Position numbers and translations under genes: made by a program
DNA from: Cardinium endosymbiont cEper1 of Encarsia pergandiella
GTDB lineage: Bacteria > Bacteroidota > Bacteroidia > Cytophagales > Amoebophilaceae
Direction of reading: 5' to 3'
NCBI RefSeq assembly: GCF_000304455.1
Contig: NC_018605.1
Location: 434,035 to 498,034 of the forward strand
DNA: 64,000 bases
The notes under the pieces: generated by a model
Told to the model about the DNA's origin: nothing
What the model saw: only the letters and a program-made list of their open reading frames with translations
Database searches by the model: none
Shown: positions 1 to 8,755 of the stretch, piece after piece
Layout of the letters: the number at the start of each line of letters is the position of its first letter
How positions within the stretch are numbered: position 1 is the stretch's first letter

Positions 1-738
1 GCACGGGATAAATACCTTACTACAGGTGAACTAGACCAGATTTTACAATCTGAGACGGAGCAACTTTTATATGCTTTACCTAGCTCGAAGAGCGATCCTA
101 TCGCCACTACTCCATCTGTTCGTCCCCATGTTATACTGATAGTGGGGGTCAATGGTGTAGGTAAAACTACTACTATTGCTAAACTAGCTGCACAGTTTAT
201 TAGCCAAGGGAACAAGGTTATACTAGGTGCTGCAGATACTTTTCGTGCAGCAGCTATAGAACAACTGATGATTTGGGGTAATCGTGTAGGTGCAGCAGTA
301 GTAGCACGTCCCATGCAATCAGATCCCTCCTCAGTGGCACATGAGACCGTGCAGCAGGGTATACGCAATCATATAGATGTAGCCATTATAGATACCGCTG
401 GCCGATTACATACAAAAGTGCACCTTATCAATGAGCTGGCTAAAATTAAGCGGACCATTCAAAAATGTCTTCCCGGTGCGCCACAAGAGGTGTGGTTGGT
501 CTTGGATGGTACAAATGGACAAAATGCTTTTTTGCAAGCAGAAGCTTTTACAGCTGCTGTAGCAGTAACCGGTATCGTGGTGACCAAATTAGATGGCACA
601 TCTAAAGGAGGGATGGTGCTGGGTATAGCAGATCAGTTTTCCATTCCAATTAAATATATTGGTGTAGGCGAAAAAGTGGAAGACTTAAGGGTTTTTGATC
701 CCCATGCATTTGTTGTTTCCTTATTTCAAAAATGGTAA
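1..738 (+). CDS. ftsY: Signal recognition particle receptor FtsY, 5' end outside window
   Basis: SRP receptor GTPase that docks SRP-bound ribosomes at the Sec translocon on the inner face of the membrane. The frame is open to the left edge, so 245 codons of the C-terminal NG domain are seen and the true start lies outside. GTPase motifs occur in order: GVNGVGKTTTIAKLA (P-loop), DTFRAAAIEQL, DTAGR and TKLDGTSKGG. An internal GTG at 142 lies just before the P-loop and would cut the N domain, so it is not a plausible start. The protein ends shortly after the G5 region, as usual for FtsY. SecDF, also in this window, belongs to the same export route. Confidence 0.95.
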   Translation, partial: ARDKYLTTGELDQILQSETEQLLYALPSSKSDPIATTPSVRPHVILIVGVNGVGKTTTIAKLAAQFISQGNKVILGAADTFRAAAIEQLMIWGNRVGAAVVARPMQSDPSSVAHETVQQGIRNHIDVAIIDTAGRLHTKVHLINELAKIKRTIQKCLPGAPQEVWLVLDGTNGQNAFLQAEAFTAAVAVTGIVVTKLDGTSKGGMVLGIADQFSIPIKYIGVGEKVEDLRVFDPHAFVVSLFQKW

Positions 739-761
739 TGAACTAATCACTTTTAGGTAAC

Positions 762-776
762 AGCCATTTAATGGCT
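762..776 (+). terminator. Short hairpin downstream of ftsY
   Basis: AGCCAT-TTA-ATGGCT is a perfect 6-bp stem with a 3-nt loop, 24 bases after the ftsY stop. It lacks a clear T-run, so termination is only a guess. Confidence 0.3.
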
Positions 777-837
777 ACAATAAAGTGCTACAGATTTTTA
801 TGCTGTAAGAACTATACTTCAGTTTATCTTAAAAATA

Positions 838-992
838 TCTAGCGCCATTTAATGCTGCTTTATGCCATTTGCATAATAATTTTCTATCTGGTAAAATTAT
901 TCGTAAATTTATCCATCTGTTACGTCCTAGAAGGGATAGATTGGCGTAAGCAGCTCTATTCCTTGGGAAAAATTTTAAATAAAAAAATCTAA
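838..992 (+). pseudogene. Possible decayed DUF177 (yceD-like) remnant before rpmF
   Basis: Many bacteria have a DUF177 gene directly before rpmF. Here the 258-base gap holds no intact gene. One frame between about 881 and 950 reads KIIRKFIHLLRPRRDRLA, which resembles the EFI-L-P-RR segment I recall from Bacteroidota DUF177 proteins. A second frame then gives a short W-R-K-Q-L tail just before rpmF. The match is short, needs a frameshift and was judged by eye, so it may be chance. Confidence 0.25.
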
Positions 993-996
993 AAAC

Positions 997-1185
997 ATGG
1001 CACAGCCAAAGAAAAGATCATCCGCTTCCAGAAGAGATAAAAGAAGGACACATGTTAAACTTGCGATGCCTCCGTTAGTGGTTTGTCCCGTTACTGGTGT
1101 AGTACATACTCCTCATCGTGCCTTTTGGCATGAAGGTAAAATGTATTATAAAGGAAGGGTGGTAATGCATCGTGCAATACCTTAA
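997..1185 (+). CDS. rpmF: 50S ribosomal protein L32
   Basis: Small basic protein (62 aa) of the large ribosomal subunit. It starts MAQPKKRSSASRRDKRR, the standard L32 N-terminus. Where zinc-binding L32 has two CxxC pairs, this one has a single Cys in CPVTG followed by HTPHRAFWHEG, so it is probably a zinc-independent form. It is the first gene of the rpmF-fabH-efp-accB-accC run. In many bacteria plsX lies between rpmF and fabH; here only 89 bases separate them, so plsX has moved or been lost. Confidence 0.95.
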   Translation: MAQPKKRSSASRRDKRRTHVKLAMPPLVVCPVTGVVHTPHRAFWHEGKMYYKGRVVMHRAIP

Positions 1186-1274
1186 TAAGCTCTTTGCAGA
1201 TGGTTCAGTTGTCCCCTATACTATTACTGACTTAGGAAAAGTCTATAAAACAATTACCCCAATCTGCTCAATAA

Positions 1275-2282
1275 ATGAAAATAATAAATCGTGCTGCCAT
1301 TGCAGGCGTATCTGGCTATCTTCCAGATCATGTGTTGACCAACAGTGCGTTGGAGCAGATCGTAAATACCAATGACCAATGGATCACCACTAGGACCGGT
1401 ATTCAAGAAAGGAGGATCTTAAAAGGAGAAGGGCTGGGTACCTCAGTCATGGCCATACAAGCCGTAAAAGATTTGCTCCAGAAAACAGCGACCGATCCTG
1501 AAACAGTAGACCTCCTTATATGTGCTACCATTACCCCAGATATGATTACGCCTGCTACCGCTAATATTATTGCCCATGCAGTGGGCGCTACCCGTGCTTT
1601 TAGTTATGATCTACAAGCTGCTTGTTCTGGTTTTCTTTATGGGCTAGATACAGCTGCTCAGTTTATTGCTTCAGGTAGGGCTAAAAAAGTGGTTGTCGTA
1701 GGGGCAGATAAAATGTCTTCCATTACCAATTATACAGATAGAGCTACTTGTATTCTTTTTGGCGATGGTGCGGGTGCCGTACTGGTAACAGCCCATGCGC
1801 CAGAGAGTGGTTGTGGGATTGTAGATACCATCTGTAAAACAGATGGCATCGGTCAAGATTTTCTTTATCAAAAAGCAGGCGGTAGTAAATTACCTGCTTC
1901 ACATGAAACCGTATCAGCCAATGCACATTATATTTACCAAGATGGGCAAACGGTATTTAAGGCTGCTGTTACAGCTATGTCAGAAGTAGTTATAGAAATG
2001 ATGGCCCGTCATAAGCTTACCCCAGCAGATATTACCTATCTCGTTCCACATCAAGCCAATCAGCGCATCTTGAAACTTGTAGCCGATCGTGTAGCCATTC
2101 CTATGGAAAAAGTTATGTTGAATATTCATAAGTATGGCAATACAACTGCTGCAACTATTCCCCTTTGTTTATGGGATTACGAACAAAAACTCAAAAAAGG
2201 TGATAAGTTGATTGTAACCGTTTTTGGAGGAGGATTTACTTGGGGTGCCATGTATATAGTCTGGGGGTATGACGGTTTGTAA
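1275..2282 (+). CDS. fabH: 3-oxoacyl-ACP synthase III (FabH)
   Basis: Starts type II fatty acid synthesis by condensing acetyl-CoA with malonyl-ACP in the cytoplasm. The length (335 aa) is normal. The Cys-His-Asn triad is visible: C117 in QAACSGFLYGL, H259 in VPHQANQR and N289 in YGNTTAATIP. The CoA/ACP-site segment FGDGAGAVL is at about 162-170. It lies in one run with efp, accB and accC, with acpP, fabF and rnc further on. This suggests the symbiont keeps its own fatty-acid elongation enzymes. Confidence 0.95.
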   Translation: MKIINRAAIAGVSGYLPDHVLTNSALEQIVNTNDQWITTRTGIQERRILKGEGLGTSVMAIQAVKDLLQKTATDPETVDLLICATITPDMITPATANIIAHAVGATRAFSYDLQAACSGFLYGLDTAAQFIASGRAKKVVVVGADKMSSITNYTDRATCILFGDGAGAVLVTAHAPESGCGIVDTICKTDGIGQDFLYQKAGGSKLPASHETVSANAHYIYQDGQTVFKAAVTAMSEVVIEMMARHKLTPADITYLVPHQANQRILKLVADRVAIPMEKVMLNIHKYGNTTAATIPLCLWDYEQKLKKGDKLIVTVFGGGFTWGAMYIVWGYDGL

Positions 2283-2365
2283 CCTATTTAATCAAGTTTG
2301 TTGGTATATAGTAAAGTAAAAGTTTATATCTTATAAAGATCACCAATAGGTTTAGACGAAATAGT

Positions 2366-2941
2366 ATGGCAAACACAAGTGATATTAAAAATGGTCTTTG
2401 TATTGTATTAAACAATGATATTTATAGCGTTGTCGAATTTCAACATGTCAAGCCAGGGAAAGGTGCTGCCTTTGTTAGAACCAAACTAAAAAGTTTAACA
2501 AAAGAAAGGCAAATTGATCATACGTTTAATGCAGGTGTAAAAATCCATACAGCACGGATTGAGCGTAGGCCTTATCAATTTCTTTATAAGGATGCTTCAG
2601 GGTATACCTTTATGCATACCGAGACTTTTGAGCAACTGACCATTGCTCCATCCTTCATCCATACCCCCCAATTCTTAAGAGAAGGCCAGCATGTAGAAAT
2701 TGTTTACCATGATGATGCAAATCAAGTATTAAAGTGTGCATTGCCTCCATCTGTGGTATTGCGGATTACCTATACAGAGCCGGGTCTTAGAGGGGATACC
2801 GCTACGAAAACATTAAAGCCAGCTACTCTAGAAACCGGCGCAGAGATTAGGGTACCTCTATTTATTAACAATGAAGACTGTGTAAAGATAGATACCCGTA
2901 CAGGTCTTTATATGGAGCGTGTAAACGAGCAGAAAAAGTAA
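2366..2941 (+). CDS. efp: Translation elongation factor P
   Basis: Relieves ribosome stalling at proline runs. 191 aa with the three-barrel layout. The tip loop reads [13 protein letters not shown] with lysine K32 at the position modified in many bacteria. No modification gene is seen here, so whether K32 is modified cannot be told. It sits between fabH and accB, and only 2 bases separate its stop from the accB start, so the two are surely co-transcribed. Confidence 0.95.
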   Translation: MANTSDIKNGLCIVLNNDIYSVVEFQHVKPGKGAAFVRTKLKSLTKERQIDHTFNAGVKIHTARIERRPYQFLYKDASGYTFMHTETFEQLTIAPSFIHTPQFLREGQHVEIVYHDDANQVLKCALPPSVVLRITYTEPGLRGDTATKTLKPATLETGAEIRVPLFINNEDCVKIDTRTGLYMERVNEQKK

Positions 2942-2943
2942 GT

Positions 2944-3393
2944 ATGAAAACTACAGAAATTCAAGAACTGATTGACTTTATTACCCAATCAGGGTTAGAA
3001 GAAGTCCATATTGAAACAGAAGCCATTAAAATCCATGTTAAAAGAAGTAATGCCATTCCCCAACAGGTTGCATCCCTTGCTTCTAATGGCCTTCCCTCCC
3101 CTACGCAAGTGGTCCCAATGCTACAAGAAAATAAACTTGCAGCCAATTATGTGACCATTAAGTCGCCGATGATTGGTACTTTTTACCGATCACCAAGTCC
3201 TGAAGAAGCTCCCTTTGTAAAAGAAGGAGATCCAGTTGTAAAGGGGACCAAGCTCTGTATTATAGAAGCTATGAAGCTCTACAATGAAATAGAATCAGAG
3301 GTTACTGGAAAGATTATTCAAATATTAGTTGATGATATCTCTCCTGTAGAATACGATCAACCGCTTTTTTTAGTAGAGCCCGTGACCGAATAA
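2944..3393 (+). CDS. accB: Biotin carboxyl carrier protein of acetyl-CoA carboxylase
   Basis: Carries the biotin that shuttles carboxyl groups in acetyl-CoA carboxylase, the first step of fatty acid synthesis. 149 aa: an N-terminal helical part, a Pro/Gln/Ser-rich linker at about 38-62, then the biotinyl domain with [13 protein letters not shown]111 of the EAMK motif is the biotinylation site. It is followed by accC after 38 bases. The carboxyltransferase genes accA and accD are not in this window. Confidence 0.95.
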   Translation: MKTTEIQELIDFITQSGLEEVHIETEAIKIHVKRSNAIPQQVASLASNGLPSPTQVVPMLQENKLAANYVTIKSPMIGTFYRSPSPEEAPFVKEGDPVVKGTKLCIIEAMKLYNEIESEVTGKIIQILVDDISPVEYDQPLFLVEPVTE

Positions 3394-3431
3394 ATAAGAA
3401 ATGCTGCTTTACTTAACCAGTTTGATATGCT

Positions 3432-4787
3432 ATGTTTCAAAAAATATTGATTGCCAATCGTGGAGAAATTGCCTTAACCATCATTCGGGTTTGCAAAGAA
3501 ATGGGCATTAAAACTGTTGCCGTCCATTCTACTGCAGATAAAGATAGTCTGCATGTCCGTTTTGCAGATGAATCAGTCTGTATTGGCCCACCTGCAAGCC
3601 ACCTATCTTATCTCTCTATTCCATCCATTATTGCCGCTGCTGAAGTAACCAATGCCCATGCCATTCATCCAGGTTATGGTTTTTTATCTGAGCATGCTAG
3701 TTTTGCAGCTATTTGTGCAGAATATGGCATTAAGTTTATAGGTCCTTCCGATAGCGCAATTGGTAAAATGGGTGATAAATCTACTGCAAAAGCAACCATG
3801 CAGGCTGCTGGTGTGCCTACTATTCCTGGTTCCAATGGTTTGCTCAGATCAGTTGAAGAAGGCATTCGTTTGGCCCATGAAATAGGCTTTCCTGTATTGC
3901 TAAAAGCAACCGCAGGAGGGGGAGGGAAAGGCATTAAGTTGGTGGATGCTCCGGAACAATTTCAGCAAAAATGGGTAGAGGCTAGGCAAGAGGCCATTGC
4001 CTCTTTTGGTAAAGAGGGGCTTTATTTGGAAAAATATATAGAAGAACCACGTCATATTGAAATACAAATTGTTGCCGATCAATATGGTAAAGTCATTCAT
4101 CTATCTGAACGAGATTGTTCCATTCAGCGTAGACATCAGAAACTGGTTGAAGAATCTCCTTCTCCCTTTGTCACCGAACCGTTACGGGCAAAAATAACCG
4201 ATGCGGCTATAAAAGGCGTATCGGCTATAGGGTATGAAGGCGTTGGTACCATGGAATTTTTAGTAGACAAGTACCAAAACTTTTACTTTATGGAGATGAA
4301 TACCCGCATTCAGGTAGAATATCTCGTTACAGAAGCAGTTACCGGTTTTAATCTACTAAAAACACAAATCGAAGTAGCCGCTGGCCAACCACTGAATAGA
4401 TCCAACCTTTATCCACAAGGTCATGCCATAGAGCTCCGTATTAATGCAGAAGATCCCTTTAATGGCTTTCGTCCATCTCCTGGAAAAATTACCCATATGC
4501 ATTTTCCTGGGGGGCTGGGTATAACCATTGCAAGCCATATTTATGCCGGTTATGTAGTGCCCCCTTACTATGATTCCATGATTGCAAAGCTTATTGTCCA
4601 TGCCGATACTAGAGTGGATGCCATTGCCAAAATGAGGCGTGCCTTGGAAGAGTTGGTTATAGAGGGCATTCAAACCAACATACCTTTTCATTCTGCTTTG
4701 CTAGAAGATGAAGCCTTTCAGGAAGGCCGCTTTACAACGCAATATTTAGATACTTTTGACTTTTCACGGTTGCAACAATCGGAATAA
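3432..4787 (+). CDS. accC: Biotin carboxylase subunit of acetyl-CoA carboxylase
   Basis: ATP-dependent carboxylation of the biotin on AccB. 451 aa, the normal length. It has the N-terminal fold with LIANRGEIAL, the ATP-grasp glycine loop KATAGGGGKGIKLV, HIEIQIVADQ, the RDCSIQRRHQK segment and the catalytic MEMNTRIQVEY near residue 290. The single-subunit bacterial form is clear because the frame stops after the biotin carboxylase domain. It is the last gene of the rpmF-fabH-efp-accB-accC run. Confidence 0.96.
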   Translation: MFQKILIANRGEIALTIIRVCKEMGIKTVAVHSTADKDSLHVRFADESVCIGPPASHLSYLSIPSIIAAAEVTNAHAIHPGYGFLSEHASFAAICAEYGIKFIGPSDSAIGKMGDKSTAKATMQAAGVPTIPGSNGLLRSVEEGIRLAHEIGFPVLLKATAGGGGKGIKLVDAPEQFQQKWVEARQEAIASFGKEGLYLEKYIEEPRHIEIQIVADQYGKVIHLSERDCSIQRRHQKLVEESPSPFVTEPLRAKITDAAIKGVSAIGYEGVGTMEFLVDKYQNFYFMEMNTRIQVEYLVTEAVTGFNLLKTQIEVAAGQPLNRSNLYPQGHAIELRINAEDPFNGFRPSPGKITHMHFPGGLGITIASHIYAGYVVPPYYDSMIAKLIVHADTRVDAIAKMRRALEELVIEGIQTNIPFHSALLEDEAFQEGRFTTQYLDTFDFSRLQQSE

Positions 4788-4815
4788 AACGAAAGGTACG
4801 CTATAGATACTTTAG

Positions 4816-5097
4816 AGGAGGTATAGTGTGGCTCCATTTATTTTAGCTGTTTTAGGGTTCCGTGCTTCTTCCTCTGTTGCCTTAATAGGCATGTCTACTG
4901 GATTACTATCTATGTTGGCTTGGCAAAAATCGATCGCGCCTATACTGCATACAACTAGTGGCCACGTACCTTGTATGTTGATGAATGGGCTAGTTATCAT
5001 CCTTGTACACTATATTGTTAGGCAACCTAGAAGAACAAACAAACTAGAAAAGCCTTTTGAGATGGTTAAATCTATTCAACAAAAAAATGAGCTGTAA
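4816..5097 (+). pseudogene. C-terminal fragment of a sodium:solute symporter paralogue
   Basis: The frame runs from just after a stop at 4813-4815 to 5097. From a GTG at 4828 it encodes 89 aa that align by eye with the C-terminal end of the intact symporter at 10285-11760: APFILAVLGFR against APFILAIFGFR, then a similar TM segment and a final H-Y-x(3)-QP. The other ten or so membrane helices are absent, so this is the tail of a lost second copy. A chance Shine-Dalgarno-like AGAGGAGG precedes the GTG, so a truncated peptide could still be made, but transport function is not expected. Confidence 0.7.
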
Positions 5098-5142
5098 AAA
5101 ACAAGCATAAAAATAATATCGGTTGGCCATTTTTTATTTTAT

Positions 5143-5175
5143 AGAATAAAGCTTAACTTTGTTGAGCTTTATTCT
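5143..5175 (+). promoter_or_regulatory. Perfect inverted repeat upstream of rplU, with a -7-like box in its loop
   Basis: AGAATAAAGCT and AGCTTTATTCT are perfect 11-bp arms around an 11-base loop, ending 45 bases before rplU. The loop contains TAACTTTG (5154-5161), which fits the Bacteroidota -7 consensus TAnnTTTG. It could be a terminator for whatever lies upstream, an operator around the promoter, or a leader hairpin of the rplU-rpmA mRNA. Confidence 0.5.
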
Positions 5176-5220
5176 TTCTAGTAGTAGAAAAAATATTATT
5201 CTTTTAGCCTATAGAAATAT

Positions 5221-5535
5221 ATGTATGCAATTGTAGAAATAGCTGGATCCCAATTTAAAGTTTCCAAAGAGCAGTGGCTTTATACCCCTAAATTGCAAAG
5301 TGAAGTAGGTGCTTTGCTTACTTTTGATAAAGTGCTCCTTTTAGATGACGGGGAAGGAGCAGTGGTAGTTGGTGCACCTATACTAAATAAAGTAACTGTT
5401 AAGGCAAAGGTATTGGAACATACCAAAGGAGATAAAATTATCGTTTTTAAGAAAAAAAGACGAAATGGATATAAAGTTAAGCGCGGCCATCGTCAAGAGC
5501 ATACCAAAATTGTTATTGAAGACATTGTAAAGTAA
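5221..5535 (+). CDS. rplU: 50S ribosomal protein L21
   Basis: Large-subunit ribosomal protein, 104 aa, normal length. It begins MYAIVEIAGSQFKVSK and carries the C-terminal RNA-binding segment FKKKRRNGYKVKRGHRQ. rpmA follows after 9 bases, the conserved L21-L27 pair. A strong inverted repeat lies in the leader region at 5143-5175. Confidence 0.96.
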   Translation: MYAIVEIAGSQFKVSKEQWLYTPKLQSEVGALLTFDKVLLLDDGEGAVVVGAPILNKVTVKAKVLEHTKGDKIIVFKKKRRNGYKVKRGHRQEHTKIVIEDIVK

Positions 5536-5544
5536 TATAATCCT

Positions 5545-5799
5545 ATGGCACATAAGAAGGGGGCAGGTAGCTCTCGTAACGGAAGAGATTCAGAAAGTAA
5601 ACGGCTCGGCATAAAAAAATATGGTGGAGAAAGCGTAATAGCTGGCCATATCCTTGTTCGACAAAGAGGTACTCGTTATTATCCTGGTAAAAATGTTGGG
5701 TTAGGTAGGGACCATACTCTATTTGCCTTAACCAATGGTGTAGTCGTCTTTAAAAAAAACAAGGACCTGCGTTCTATTGTTTCGGTGGATAGTATCTAG
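5545..5799 (+). CDS. rpmA: 50S ribosomal protein L27
   Basis: Large-subunit protein near the peptidyl transferase centre, 84 aa. It begins [16 protein letters not shown] and continues [10 protein letters not shown], the typical L27 N-terminus. There is no extra N-terminal propeptide of the Firmicutes type. Co-transcribed with rplU. Confidence 0.97.
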   Translation: MAHKKGAGSSRNGRDSESKRLGIKKYGGESVIAGHILVRQRGTRYYPGKNVGLGRDHTLFALTNGVVVFKKNKDLRSIVSVDSI

Positions 5800-5884
5800 T
5801 CCATTCTTACATAGAGGTTTTGTTAACAAGTAAAAAATAATTTATTAACCATTTGCGAACGAGATTCGCTAGAAAGGCAATACT

Positions 5885-6241
5885 ATGGCTGTAAAAATAA
5901 GATTGGCTAGATGTGGTAGAAGACATTTAGCAGAATATGATATCGTTGTAGCAGATGCAAGATCACCACGGGATGGTCGTTTTATAGAAAAAATTGGGAA
6001 CTATAATCCCAATGCAGCGCCTGCAACCGTTAAGCTTAATGAGGCCAGTGCATTAAAGTGGCTTTTTCAAGGTGCGCAACCTACCGATACAGTAAAAACA
6101 CTTTTATCCAAGCAGGGTATTATGCTTAAAAAGCATCTTCAGATAGGTGTTATGAAAGGCGCCATCACCCAAGAGCAAGCCAATCAAAAATTTACTAATT
6201 GGCAAGCAGACCGGCTAAAAAAATTGGCTGCTCATTTATAA
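5885..6241 (+). CDS. rpsP: 30S ribosomal protein S16
   Basis: Small-subunit assembly protein, 118 aa. The N-terminus [13 protein letters not shown] and the segment [16 protein letters not shown] are diagnostic. It is longer than the roughly 80-aa enterobacterial form because of a C-terminal extension of about 40 residues, common in Bacteroidota. The usual partners rimM and trmD do not follow; acpP does. Confidence 0.96.
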   Translation: MAVKIRLARCGRRHLAEYDIVVADARSPRDGRFIEKIGNYNPNAAPATVKLNEASALKWLFQGAQPTDTVKTLLSKQGIMLKKHLQIGVMKGAITQEQANQKFTNWQADRLKKLAAHL

Positions 6242-6346
6242 TAGTTGTTTAAATTTTTCTTTATGTATTGCCTTACGCAACCAGTAGTGGCATAGTAATT
6301 TTAATAATCAAATTCATTTTCATCAAGTTACAAAACAGTTAATTAA

Positions 6347-6601
6347 ATGGATAAAGAAGATATTATGGCTAAAGTAGTAGCCGTTGTAGTGGATAAATTA
6401 AATGTTTCAGCGCAAGAAGTATTGCCTACTGCTCATTTTGTAAATAACCTGGGTGCTGATTCCCTAGATCAAGTAGAATTGGTTATGGAACTTGAAAGAG
6501 AGTTTGATGTACAGATTCAGGATGATGAAGCGACCCATCTGCAAACAGTTGGTAGTGTTGTAGATTATTTAGAAGAAATCTTATCCAAACGTAAGGCTTA
6601 G
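6347..6601 (+). CDS. acpP: Acyl carrier protein
   Basis: Carries growing acyl chains on a phosphopantetheine arm during fatty acid synthesis. 84 aa as called, or 78 aa from the in-frame ATG at 6365, which matches the usual ACP length; either start is possible. The attachment serine is S39 in GADSLDQVELVMELE. Acidic helical protein, followed by fabF after 11 bases and then rnc, the conserved acpP-fabF-rnc order. Confidence 0.96.
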   Translation: MDKEDIMAKVVAVVVDKLNVSAQEVLPTAHFVNNLGADSLDQVELVMELEREFDVQIQDDEATHLQTVGSVVDYLEEILSKRKA

Positions 6602-6612
6602 TTGATTTTTCT

Positions 6613-7863
6613 ATGTCCTCCACAAGAGTAGTGGTTACAGGATTGGGTGCCCTTACCCCAATTGGCAACAATGTTAAGGCATATTGGGATGGCCTAGTTT
6701 CTGGTCAAAGTGGCGCAGCGCTTATCACTAGCTTTGATACAACTAAACATAAAACAAAGTTTGCTTGTACCTTAAAAGGGTATGATCCTCATAATCATCT
6801 TGATGCAAAAGATGCAAGGCGAATGGATCCATTTGCCCAGTATGCTATGGTAGCTGGAGATGAAGCCATACAAGATGCTGGATTAATCACTCCTTTGGTA
6901 GATAAAGAGCGTGTAGGGGTTGTGTGGGGCTCTGGTATAGGTGGTTTAGGTACTACAGAAGCAACCGTTTTAGGTTTTGCGGCTAGTGGTATGGACCCTA
7001 AAATCAATCCTTTTTTTATTCCTAAAATTATACCGGATATTCCCTCTGGTCATTTATCTATTAAATATGGTTTTAAGGGGCCTAACTTTGCTACAGTTGC
7101 AGCATGTGCTTCTGCAGTAAACGCTATAGTAGCTGCTTTTCAATTGATTAAACTAGGGGATGCAGATGTAGTGGTAGCAGGCGGTTCAGAAGCGCCTATT
7201 ATTCAAATAGGCATCGCTGGATTTAATGCATTAAAAGCGCTCTCGCAACGCAATGAAGACTACTTAACTGCTTCACGTCCTTTTGATCAGACCAGAGATG
7301 GTTTTGTGATGGGAGAGGGAGCAGGTGCTTTGATTCTTGAATCTTATACCCATGCCCAAAAAAGAAATGCTAAAATTTATGCCGAATTAGTAGGTGTAGG
7401 TATGTCTGCAGATGCCCATCACATTACCGCGCCAGATACAGGAGGGGTCATTTTAGCATTGCAACGTGCTTTCACCAGTGCCCAAATTACACCAGATGGT
7501 ATAGATTACATTAATGCCCATGGGACCAGCACTCCATTAGGTGATCTCAATGAGGTGGAGGCTATTCAACATGTATTTGGTACCCATGCTTATAAGCTTA
7601 ACATTAGTTCGACTAAGTCCATGACGGGTCACTTATTGGGTGCGGCAGGGGCGATAGAGTCTATTGCTACTGTTTTGGCCTTGTTACATCAAGTCGTTCC
7701 CCCAACCATTAATCATAAAATATTAGATGAAGCCATTGATCCACGGATCAATCTAACTTTAAATCATCCAGTAAAAAGAACCATATTATTTGCCCAAAAC
7801 AATGCCTTTGGTTTTGGTGGACATAACGTTTCTATAATCTTCAAAAAATGCGAAGATTCCTAA
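6613..7863 (+). CDS. fabF: 3-oxoacyl-ACP synthase II (FabF)
   Basis: Condensing enzyme that extends acyl-ACP chains. 416 aa, normal length. Catalytic residues are visible: C165 in TVAACASAVNAI, H303 in INAHGTSTPLGD and H340 in SMTGHLLGAAGAIE. The last 16 bases overlap the start of rnc in another frame, so the two are likely translationally coupled. Confidence 0.96.
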   Translation: MSSTRVVVTGLGALTPIGNNVKAYWDGLVSGQSGAALITSFDTTKHKTKFACTLKGYDPHNHLDAKDARRMDPFAQYAMVAGDEAIQDAGLITPLVDKERVGVVWGSGIGGLGTTEATVLGFAASGMDPKINPFFIPKIIPDIPSGHLSIKYGFKGPNFATVAACASAVNAIVAAFQLIKLGDADVVVAGGSEAPIIQIGIAGFNALKALSQRNEDYLTASRPFDQTRDGFVMGEGAGALILESYTHAQKRNAKIYAELVGVGMSADAHHITAPDTGGVILALQRAFTSAQITPDGIDYINAHGTSTPLGDLNEVEAIQHVFGTHAYKLNISSTKSMTGHLLGAAGAIESIATVLALLHQVVPPTINHKILDEAIDPRINLTLNHPVKRTILFAQNNAFGFGGHNVSIIFKKCEDS

Positions 7864-8585
7864 ATTTATTCCAGTATATTTTTATAAAGCAAAATCCTGC
7901 TACCCAACAGTTGGTCTCTTTTATAAGAGCAGTTACCGGAATGATGCCTATAAATCTGGCTTTATATAAGGTAGCCCTTCAGCATAGTTCTATAGAAGAA
8001 GGACATACTTCCAATGAACGACTTGAATTTCTAGGTGATGCTATATTATCTGCTATTGTTGCAGACTATCTCTTCAAAAAATATCCATTAAAAGAGGAAG
8101 GTTTTTTAACAGACATACGGTCAAGGTTGGTCAATAGGGATGCTTTAAATGGGTTGGCACGTAAAATACATTTAGATAAGCTGTTGCATTATGATACCAA
8201 TCTGGTAAACCCAAGTCGCCATAAATTTATGTATGGCAATGCCTTAGAGGCTTTTATTGGTGCCGTTTATTTAGATCATGGCTATGAGCGTTGCCAAAAG
8301 TTTGTTATTGATTATTTAATAGTCAATTATATAAGTCTAAAAGAGCTGATAGAACATGATACCAATTTTAAAAGTAAGATCATTCAATGGGCACACAAAC
8401 ATCACCTTCAAGTAGTTTTCAAAATTCTTGAAGAGAAACAATGTGAACACTATAAAGAATTTACTGCTCAGGTGCTGATAGGTGAAAAAGTTATGGGAGA
8501 GGGGACGGGTAGAACTAAAAAATGTGCTGAACAAATGGCTGCCCAGCAGGCGCTACAATATACAGCGCAAATAGAAACAAATTAA
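7848..8585 (+). CDS. rnc: Ribonuclease III
   Basis: Double-strand-specific endoribonuclease for rRNA processing and RNA decay. 245 aa: catalytic RNase III domain with the signature NERLEFLGDAIL at 56-67, the second acidic cluster in NALEAFIGAVYLDHG, then a C-terminal double-stranded RNA-binding domain ending AEQMAAQQAL. The start overlaps fabF by 16 bases, an arrangement conserved in the phylum. Confidence 0.95.
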   Translation: MRRFLNLFQYIFIKQNPATQQLVSFIRAVTGMMPINLALYKVALQHSSIEEGHTSNERLEFLGDAILSAIVADYLFKKYPLKEEGFLTDIRSRLVNRDALNGLARKIHLDKLLHYDTNLVNPSRHKFMYGNALEAFIGAVYLDHGYERCQKFVIDYLIVNYISLKELIEHDTNFKSKIIQWAHKHHLQVVFKILEEKQCEHYKEFTAQVLIGEKVMGEGTGRTKKCAEQMAAQQALQYTAQIETN

Positions 8586-8755
8586 AAGCGCTCAGTAGTC
8601 TTTTTAGTTGCGACTTTTGACAAGAACTATCTTTCTCTATTTTTAGGCAGCGCAGTTAGAAAGCTAAACAGATACATTGAAAATTGATTGATGATTGGGT
8701 CAATACTAAGGTTTTCGTTCTTATTTTCTATAAATAGCATCTATCTAGAACAATT

